64,000 nt of DNA from Verrucomicrobiaceae bacterium (GTDB taxonomy: Bacteria > Verrucomicrobiota > Verrucomicrobiia > Verrucomicrobiales > Verrucomicrobiaceae): positions 1,798,001 to 1,862,000 of the forward strand of contig JADJPM010000004.1 of assembly GCA_016713245.1 (NCBI GenBank), read 5' to 3'. Positions 18,165-25,410 of the stretch are shown here, in pieces (position 1 is the first letter of the stretch; every line of letters starts with the position of its first letter). The notes under the pieces were generated by a model. That model made no database searches and had not been told where the DNA came from. It was given only the letters and a program-made list of their open reading frames with translations. Position numbers and translations under genes: made by a program.

Positions 18165-18965
18165 ATGTCCGCACTCCCGCCTCCTGAACCCTCTCCCATC
18201 CCACTCCGCTCTTACTTTGTGAGAGGACGGAATGCGCTTCTCGTGCGCGGCTCGTTCCAGCCGATCTATTTGGACTATTACCTGCATCTCATGCAGCACG
18301 GCATCCAGCAGAATGAAAAGCTCGATGACATGCTCAAGGACACGCTCGCGGCGCTGGCGCTGCACCTTTGTTCCCGGCCGCATGACGAGACGGTGGCCTG
18401 GACAATCCATATGAAAGAGCCGCAGCGTGCCAATCTGTTTGTCACTGGCAGCACCCATCCGGGGCGTGTCACCGGCCGTGTCTTCACCCAGGATGTGAAG
18501 AAGGAGGGCGAGGCCCTTTTCATCGCCCAGATCAACCGTCTCAATCATCCCACGCGTCAGAGCATGATCGAGTTTCATGGCTCGGATGTGCTCAAGGGCG
18601 TGGAGGAGTTTTATACGACCAGCGAGCAGCGTCTCACGCGCTTCTTTCGCCTGCCGGATGAGGAGTATGTACAGATCTCGGCGGAGCCGGATTGCGATGA
18701 GATCTGGCTCAGTGAGATCCAGCTCGAAAACGTGCTCGAAATCGATCAAAACGAAACGCTCAGCCTGCTGGAGACACGGGGCTATCAGTTTGAGTGCGGT
18801 TGCAGCATGGACCGCCTGCTTCCCATCATCAATCGGCTGCCGAAGGAGGATCTCGATCACATCTTTGAAGACGGTGTCGCGCAGGTCACCTGCCCGCGCT
18901 GTGCCGCTGTGTTTCGCGCCACGAAGGCGCAGTTTGAGACGTGGCGTCTCGCGAATGCTGACTGA
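18165..18965 (+). CDS. hslO: Hsp33-family redox-regulated chaperone
   Basis: A 266-residue homologue of Hsp33, a cytosolic holdase that is switched on by oxidation of a zinc-bound cysteine cluster. The C-terminal cluster is complete: CGC then 29 residues, then CPRC (CxC-x29-CxxC). The segment SMDRLLPIINRLPKEDLDHI between them matches the family. The ATG at 18165 is chosen; the frame opens at 18111, but that extension would run into the divergent promoter region. The next gene starts 12 bp downstream. Confidence 0.9.
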   Translation: MSALPPPEPSPIPLRSYFVRGRNALLVRGSFQPIYLDYYLHLMQHGIQQNEKLDDMLKDTLAALALHLCSRPHDETVAWTIHMKEPQRANLFVTGSTHPGRVTGRVFTQDVKKEGEALFIAQINRLNHPTRQSMIEFHGSDVLKGVEEFYTTSEQRLTRFFRLPDEEYVQISAEPDCDEIWLSEIQLENVLEIDQNETLSLLETRGYQFECGCSMDRLLPIINRLPKEDLDHIFEDGVAQVTCPRCAAVFRATKAQFETWRLANAD

Positions 18966-18977
18966 GAATCCTTCGCC

Positions 18978-20049
18978 ATGCGCCTCGCTCTCATCCGCCG
19001 CCAATTCTCTGCCACCGGAGGCGCCGAGCTCTATTTGCAGCGACTGCTGAAGGCTCTCGTGGCAGCTGGGCATGAGGTGCATCTCTTTGCGGAGAGCTGG
19101 CAAGGGCAGGCGGAAGGCGTGAAGTTTCATGCTGTCCAGGCTGGAGGCAGTCGGGCAGATCGTGCGTGGCATTTTGCCGAGGCGGTGAAGAGCCTGCTGG
19201 AGGCGGAGAGCTTTGATCGCGTGCTCAGTTTGGAGCGAACGCTGAACCAGGATGTGTATCGAGCGGGCGATGGCCTGCATCGAGTGTGGCTGGAGCGTCG
19301 GAGGCAGTTTGCCCCGTGGTGGAAGCGGCCCCTTATCGGGCGCGGGGCCTTTCATCGCCGCATGATGGAGCTGGAGGAGCAAACCTTCAATCCGGCGAAT
19401 ACTCAACGCCTCATCGTGAACTCCGAAATGGTGCGTGGCGAGATCGCTCGGCATTTCCCGGCCTTTCCACTGGATCGCATCCATCTCGTGCGCAATGGCG
19501 TGGAGGTGGCTCGCTTTCAAAACGCGGATCGGAAAGCGGCGAGAGCACGCTTTGGCCTCAGCGAGGAGGATTTCGTGCTCGTCTTCGTCGGCTCCGGCTG
19601 GGAGAGAAAAGGCCTACCGTGGCTGCTGCGCTACATGGAAGGTCAGCGGCACGACCCTAGCCTCAAACTCCTCGTGACCACGCGTGATCGGATTCGCGGC
19701 AGCGTGCCGTCGAATGTCATTCTGACTGGTCCGCTGTCGGATGTGGAAAGTGCCTATGCCGCAGGCGATCTCCTCACCTTCCTGCCCATTTACGAACCCT
19801 GCTCCAATGTGGTGAGTGAGGCGCTTGCTTCAGGCCTCCCGGCGATCACCACGGCGATGAATGGGGCTGCCGAATGGATCGCGCCCGGAGTGAATGGTCA
19901 TGTGCTCGATGATCCGCGTGACATGGCCACGCTGGGCATGCATCAATCATTGGCGGACTCATCAGGGCCGTCCCGTTCCCACCGCCGAGCCGATCGATCT
20001 CGAAACGAACGTGCGAAACACCATCCGCGTTCTAGAGCTGGCGTCATGA
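18978..20049 (+). CDS. GT4 glycosyltransferase, frameshifted near its 3' end
   Basis: GT-B glycosyltransferase of the WaaG/RfaG type: an N-terminal domain with RRQFSATGGAELYLQRL and a donor-binding domain with FVGSGWERKGL and the E-x7-E region YEPCSNVVSEALASG. After LDDPRDMATLG the sense stops being glycosyltransferase-like in the starting frame; the +1 frame instead continues HWRTHQGRPVPTAEPIDLET to a stop at 20047-20049 that overlaps the next ATG. A frameshift between about 19937 and 19948 (one extra base or two missing bases) explains this; two missing G residues would restore LGDAINHW. Without it the gene reads as a false fusion with the following gene. Confidence 0.75.
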
Positions 20050-20516
20050 TCTCGGAAGCCCATGCTGCTGCGGCCTCGCGCCTTTGTTTGGCGTGTGGGA
20101 TGTGCTGTGATGGCACGATGTTTCAAATCGTCCGCATGCAGCCGGAGGACTCACCTGCCAAGCTGACTGAACTAGGCCTGCGGATGCGGCATCGTGGTGG
20201 GGAAGACTGGATGGAGCAGCCCTGTGCGGCGCTGAAGCGGCTGTGCTGCACGGTTTATGAGAGCCGACCCGTGCGCTGTCGGAAGTTTCACTGCCAGCAG
20301 CTCACACGTCTGAGCGCTGGAGAGATCAGCGAGGGCGATGCGCTGGCGATGATCGCGAGTACCCGTTTCCAGGTGGAGCGTGTCCGCGAGCTGCTGGCTC
20401 AATGTGGCTATCGTGAGGATGGCGCGGCCTTGCAGGAGCAGTTTGAACGCATCACCTCCACGCCGGTGAAGGTGGAGCTGGAACCTGAGCTGGCTGAGAC
20501 ACGTCAGCAGCTCTAG
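20046..20516 (+). CDS. YkgJ-family cysteine-cluster protein
   Basis: A 156-residue protein with the Cys cluster of the YkgJ/zinc- or iron-chelating family: CLACGMCCDG near residues 14-23, then CAALKRLCCTVYESRPVRCRKFHC. The role is unknown; the family is thought to hold a metal. The ATG at 20046 overlaps the stop of the glycosyltransferase gene (ATGA), the normal arrangement once the upstream frameshift is allowed for. The TAG at 20514 is followed in the same frame by 22 sense codons that look coding (RELRLRLAREFLPPP) before a TGA at 20583, inside the end of the insertion sequence. Confidence 0.75.
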   Translation: MISEAHAAAASRLCLACGMCCDGTMFQIVRMQPEDSPAKLTELGLRMRHRGGEDWMEQPCAALKRLCCTVYESRPVRCRKFHCQQLTRLSAGEISEGDALAMIASTRFQVERVRELLAQCGYREDGAALQEQFERITSTPVKVELEPELAETRQQL

Positions 20517-22029
20517 CAGGCCATGCGGGAGCTGCGGTTGAGGCTCGCCCGCGAGTTTTTGCCACCACCCGTGATGCCTCATTGAAGTAGGACACCGAGG
20601 AGGATTTCAGGAAGCGGCTCGATGCCTCACGATGGGGGACACCGTGATGGGCTTGGCTTTGGTGGTTCTTGGAGAGGTTGGCAAGGCTTGTTTTCGCGTG
20701 GGACTCCGCACGGGGATGGCGGGCTGGAGTGCAGTGAGTCGAGGGAGCCTGAGGCGACTGAGCGAACGTAACGCAAGCCCGCCATCCCCGTGCGGGCACG
20801 CTTGAGAGTGGGGCGCTCTCGGGGGCGGCCTCCATGTCGTCATCCTGCTGGGCTTGGAGCTGGGCTCGTTGGCTGTAGAGCGCCCGCAGCTTGGCTTCGA
20901 TGCTCGCTCTCATCGCGATGGGGTCGTGGCTGCTGAGCATGGCTTGCAGCTTCTGTCGCTGCTCTTGGCTGAGCTCTTCGCGTGCGAGCAGCCTCGCGCA
21001 GGGCGTGCTGGCTTTCTTTTCGTGGTATCTCTTCACTTTGCCATCGGGTTGACGCTCTTTGCGCAGGAGCCGGCGTTGTGCGCCATAGAGGTTGTTCCAC
21101 AAGCTCCACTCGCGCAGCGCTTCGTTGAGCGGCTCCACCAGTTCGTAGTGCTCGAAGCGGTCGTCTCCCAGCAGCAGGCGCACGTGGGTGTAGTTCTTTT
21201 GTTCGATGTGGGCGTTGTCGTTCTTGCGGTATGGTCGCGAGCGGCTCAGCTCGATCTTTGGCTCTTGCGCTTTGAAGTGGGTGATGAAGTGCGCGTTTAA
21301 GAACTCGGTGCCGTTGTCGAAGTCGAGCTTGGTGATGGCGAAGGGCAGCGCGGCCTGGATTTCGCTGAGGCGTTTGCGCGTGGCGTGTGCGCCCCGGTTC
21401 CACACGGCGCGCACTTCGGTCCAACCGCTGTGGATGTCGGTGGCGTCCAGCGCCCAGACGATGGCTCCGCTGAGGCTGCCGCCGCACAGCGCGACGGTGT
21501 CTATCTCAAGGGCTCCGGGCGTGGTCTCGGCCCAGGGTTCGCAGCGCACGGCCACCTCCCGCTGCAGGGTGGCCAGGGCACTGCTGGCGATGCGGCGCTT
21601 GCGTCCGGCGATGCGATAAGGGGCCAGTTCGCGGTCGATCTGCGCGGCGCTGATCCCCTCGAGGCGCTCGCGTTGTGCTTTGCTCACCGCGCGGTGATGC
21701 TTCTGCCACGATCTTAGCCAGAGCTTGAGCATGTCGCCCGCCAGGCGCTTGCCGCAGGGCTGCCCGGCGGCCAACCAGAGGCTTTTGAGCACTTGCAGGT
21801 CGCTGCGGGTGTAGCGGCTGCCTGCACCCCGTGGCGCTCCGCTGGGCCCTCGTCGTCGCTGTCCTCGCAGGACTTTGTTGGCGTATTTGCGCTCCAGCCC
21901 GCTGGTCTGGCAATACTCGTCGAGCAGCTTCTGGCGGGCGGGTTTTCCGGTGTGCTGGGCGTAGCGCCCACGCATCACACGGGTGTAGTCTTCGAGGCTT
22001 TTTTCATCAGTCGTGGCTCCATCGGCCAC
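20452..22029 (-). CDS. DDE transposase (rve integrase core)
   Basis: Transposase of about 525 residues from a GTG at 22029. The N-terminal helical region reads SLEDYTRVMRGRYAQ and LERKYANKVLRG, resembling the DNA-binding part of related elements. The catalytic triad is visible: Asp in ALEIDTVALCGG, Asp in LDFDNGTEF and Glu in NDNAHIEQKN, the last two about 37 residues apart. The start is uncertain: an ATG lies at 21975, and the frame is open up to 22221, beyond the element. There is no stop within the element; the frame runs through the left terminal repeat and ends at 20452 inside the neighbouring gene, so the C-terminus may not be native. Confidence 0.75.
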   Translation of the reverse strand: MADGATTDEKSLEDYTRVMRGRYAQHTGKPARQKLLDEYCQTSGLERKYANKVLRGQRRRGPSGAPRGAGSRYTRSDLQVLKSLWLAAGQPCGKRLAGDMLKLWLRSWQKHHRAVSKAQRERLEGISAAQIDRELAPYRIAGRKRRIASSALATLQREVAVRCEPWAETTPGALEIDTVALCGGSLSGAIVWALDATDIHSGWTEVRAVWNRGAHATRKRLSEIQAALPFAITKLDFDNGTEFLNAHFITHFKAQEPKIELSRSRPYRKNDNAHIEQKNYTHVRLLLGDDRFEHYELVEPLNEALREWSLWNNLYGAQRRLLRKERQPDGKVKRYHEKKASTPCARLLAREELSQEQRQKLQAMLSSHDPIAMRASIEAKLRALYSQRAQLQAQQDDDMEAAPESAPLSSVPARGWRACVTFAQSPQAPSTHCTPARHPRAESHAKTSLANLSKNHQSQAHHGVPHREASSRFLKSSSVSYFNEASRVVAKTRGRASTAAPAWPARAADVSQPAQVPAPPSPAWR

Positions 22030-22107
22030 GGTGTCCTCCTTTATGAGGCATCGACTCTCTCCAGCTACCCCGGTCTCTCCCCTCTCGGTGTCCTTTTCAA
22101 TGAGGCA
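20575..22107 (-). mobile_element. Insertion sequence with doubled terminal repeats
   Basis: A 1533-bp element with terminal inverted repeats. The left side carries two copies of a 24-25-bp site starting TGCCTCA and containing GGACACCG (20575-20599 and 20623-20646); the right side carries two inverted copies (22027-22050 and 22084-22107). Termini are TG..CA as for rve-type DDE elements. Doubled end sites recall IS21 and Tn552-like elements. I see no clear target duplication. It sits between the Cys-cluster gene and RNase R, 65 bp before the RNase R start. Exact family not assigned. Confidence 0.8.
20706..20795. repeat. 20-bp perfect inverted repeat with 50-nt loop
   Basis: Bases 20706-20725 and 20776-20795 are exact reverse complements (CCGCACGGGGATGGCGGGCT as left arm). 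The loop holds a further short pairing (AGTCG with CGACT). It lies in the part of the transposase frame after the catalytic core and may be a regulatory or terminator-like structure, or a nested repeat. Confidence 0.85.
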
Positions 22108-22172
22108 CTGCGCACCAGGAGCGACGAGAGAATAATTGAGGCGCGGCGCTTCATCCTGTGCGACCATGGCGG

Positions 22173-24395
22173 ATGGAAAACCGACTATTGAAGCTGCTCG
22201 GCGACCCGGCTTACACGCCATCGAACGTCCCGCAGCTCGTCAAGGCCCTGCATTTACGCGCAGGCCAGCAACAAGAACTACAAGCCGTGCTCAAGGACCT
22301 CGTCACGAAGGGCCTCATCCTGCGCACCAAAGGTAACCGCTACATCCAGGCCGCTGAGGCGGACCTCGTGCCGGGCGTCATTTCGATCAACCGAGCCGGA
22401 AAAGGCTTCGTTCAGCCTGATGAACCCGGCCTGGGCGAAATCACCGTGGCCGAGCGAAACACGGACACGGCGATGCATGGCGACCGCGTGCTCGTGCGCC
22501 TTGATGTGAGGCCGCAGGGCCTTCGCAAGCCCAGCTCTCCCGAAGAGAACACCGGCAAGATCGTGCGCATTCTCGAAAGGAAGCGCTCGCAGTTTGTGGG
22601 CACACTCGTGGTGTCCAAACAGGCGCTTTTTGTGAAGCCGGATGATCCGCGGCTGCCCGCTGCCGTCATGGTGCCGCCGCCGAAGGATGTGGGCAGGAAG
22701 GCGAATGCGGGTGACAAGGTCGTCGTCGAGCTCACCGCCTGGGAATCTGCCAGTACACCGCCTGAGGGCGAGGTGATCGAGGTGCTCGGTCCGCCGGATG
22801 AGGAAGGTGTGGATATGCTCAGCGTGCTCCGGCACTACGATCTGCCGCTGCACTTTCCCAAGAACGTCCTGCATGAGGCCACCACCATCGCTCGCTCGCG
22901 GCCGGACAATCAGCCCAGCCCCGAAGAGTGCAAAGGCCGCGTCGATTGCCGCCCGCACAATGTCATCACCATCGACCCGGATGACGCGAAGGACTTTGAC
23001 GATGCCATCTGCATCCAGCGCCACGGGGCCGATCAGTGGCGGCTGTGGGTTCACATTGCCGATGTCTCGCACTATGTGAAGCCCGGCAGCCATCTCGACA
23101 TCGAGGCCGGCAAGCGGGGGAACTCCACCTACCTCGTCGATCGCGTCATCCCGATGCTGCCAGAGGCGCTGAGCAATGAGCTGTGCTCGTTGAAGCCGGA
23201 CGTGGACCGTCTGACGAAATGTGTGGAGTTCGTGCTGGCCAAGGACGGCAAGGTGGTGAGTTCGAAATTCTACGCCGCCGTCATCCGCTCCAAGCGCCGC
23301 TTCACCTACAAGCAGGCCTTTGAGGTCATCGGCCGCCCGCCGCAGGGCGACATCGAGCAGATGCTGCATGAGGCGCACCAGATGGCGCAGCGCATCCGGG
23401 CGCACCGCTTCCGCAATGGCTCGCTCGATCTCGACTTTCCCGAGAACAAAATCCGCCTCGACGAACAAGGCCGCGTGCTGCGCATCGAGCGCATCGAAAA
23501 CGACGAGAGCCACCAGCTCATCGAGGAGTACATGCTGCTTGCGAATGAGGCCGTGGCAGGCCGTTTGATGCAGCTCGATACTCCCGCCGTGTATCGCGTG
23601 CATGAATCGCCGAAGGAAAAGCGGCTCAAAGACTTCCGCGATGACGTGCTGAGTCATCATGTACCCTGCGGAAACCTCATGCACCGCCCGGAAGTACAAA
23701 AACTTCTCGCTCACCTTCACGAACTGCCCATCGGCCCGGCGTTGAAGATCGGCTTCCTCCGCTCGCTCATGCGGGCACGCTATGCCGTGGAGCCTCTCGG
23801 GCATTACGGCCTCGCGAAGACGAAGTACACGCACTTCACCTCACCTATTCGACGCTACGCGGACCTCGTGGTGCATCGCGCCTTGTTTGAAAAGCCACCC
23901 ACGCCCGGCGAGGCCCGCCAAATCGCCGATCACATCACCGCCACGGAGCGGAACAGCTCCGATGCCGAGCGTGACAGCAAGGACGTGAAGCTCTACTCCT
24001 TTTTGGAGGCGCAGATCAAATCGAAGCGTTTTCAGCCCTACGCGGCGCTGGTCACCGATGTGCGAAATTTCGGCTTCTTCGTCGATGTCTCGGATCTCGG
24101 CCTCAGCGGCGTGGTGCCGTTCTCGGCCATGACGGACGACTTTTACGTCTTCGATCCCGGCAGCGGCAAAATGCATGGCCGCCGCACGGGCCGCGTCATC
24201 CAGCTCGGTGATCGCGTGGAGGTGCAGGTGCGCTCCGTGGATCGTTACAAGAAGCAGGTCGATTTTGCCCTCACCAAAGGTTCTCAGGTGAAAAGTGAGA
24301 AGCCTCAGGGGAGAGATGAGAGGAGGCCGGAAAAGGCCTTCAAGCGGCCCAAACGTCCCAAACACTCGTGGAAGGGCAAGGGAGGCAAGCGCTGA
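22173..24395 (+). CDS. rnr: Ribonuclease R
   Basis: A 740-residue 3'-5' exoribonuclease of the RNB family that degrades structured RNA. The order is the usual one: N-terminal winged-helix region (LLKLLGDPAYTPSNVPQLVK), cold-shock domains, RNB catalytic domain with the metal-binding motif DPDDAKDFDDAI (about residues 266-277), and a C-terminal S1 domain (YAALVTDVRNFGFFVDV), then a Lys/Arg-rich tail. The ATG at 22173 is used; GTG 22158 in the same frame is possible. The insertion sequence ends 65 bp upstream, so the native promoter may have been displaced. Confidence 0.95.
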   Translation: MENRLLKLLGDPAYTPSNVPQLVKALHLRAGQQQELQAVLKDLVTKGLILRTKGNRYIQAAEADLVPGVISINRAGKGFVQPDEPGLGEITVAERNTDTAMHGDRVLVRLDVRPQGLRKPSSPEENTGKIVRILERKRSQFVGTLVVSKQALFVKPDDPRLPAAVMVPPPKDVGRKANAGDKVVVELTAWESASTPPEGEVIEVLGPPDEEGVDMLSVLRHYDLPLHFPKNVLHEATTIARSRPDNQPSPEECKGRVDCRPHNVITIDPDDAKDFDDAICIQRHGADQWRLWVHIADVSHYVKPGSHLDIEAGKRGNSTYLVDRVIPMLPEALSNELCSLKPDVDRLTKCVEFVLAKDGKVVSSKFYAAVIRSKRRFTYKQAFEVIGRPPQGDIEQMLHEAHQMAQRIRAHRFRNGSLDLDFPENKIRLDEQGRVLRIERIENDESHQLIEEYMLLANEAVAGRLMQLDTPAVYRVHESPKEKRLKDFRDDVLSHHVPCGNLMHRPEVQKLLAHLHELPIGPALKIGFLRSLMRARYAVEPLGHYGLAKTKYTHFTSPIRRYADLVVHRALFEKPPTPGEARQIADHITATERNSSDAERDSKDVKLYSFLEAQIKSKRFQPYAALVTDVRNFGFFVDVSDLGLSGVVPFSAMTDDFYVFDPGSGKMHGRRTGRVIQLGDRVEVQVRSVDRYKKQVDFALTKGSQVKSEKPQGRDERRPEKAFKRPKRPKHSWKGKGGKR

Positions 24396-24482
24396 TCCTC
24401 GGAAGAGAAACCGCTCTGCCTTCGACCATCCAAAATCGATGGCTCATCCATCGAGCTTCTTGCGTAACCCACGTCTTTCTCG

Positions 24483-24530
24483 TTCTGGCGAATGAGCCTA
24501 CGAGGCGCGTTGTCGGCGCATTCGCCAGAA
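24483..24530. repeat. 12-bp inverted repeat between rnr and the ABC ATPase gene
   Basis: TTCTGGCGAATG at 24483-24494 and its exact complement at 24519-24530 with a 24-nt loop. There is no T-run, so it is not a classical terminator; it may be a processing or attenuation structure. Confidence 0.6.
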
Positions 24531-24608
24531 TGCGGAGCTTGTGCAAGAGGCTCCTCAACTCGTCGAGAAATTCACACCGCTCGCCGCGTTATCTTGCCCC
24601 TCCAAGAA

Positions 24609-25334
<726 letters not shown>

Positions 25335-25410
25335 CGTTGTTCGGCAGGCCCCAAGGCTTCCTAACGCTCTCGGCTCGACATTCCGCATTTGCCATTCATC
25401 CTCCACCAAC

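Noticed and set aside
18093..19520. Minus-strand open frame of 475 codons
   Set aside because: Antisense to the Hsp33 and glycosyltransferase genes, which have clear motifs.
18978..20516. Genuine glycosyltransferase/Cys-cluster fusion protein
   Set aside because: The +1 frame carries the natural glycosyltransferase C-terminus and an ATGA overlap with the next start.
20534..22142. TTGAGGC direct repeat as target duplication of the insertion sequence at 20575-22107
   Set aside because: The two copies do not abut the terminal repeats (they are about 30-35 bp outside them), so the match is probably chance.
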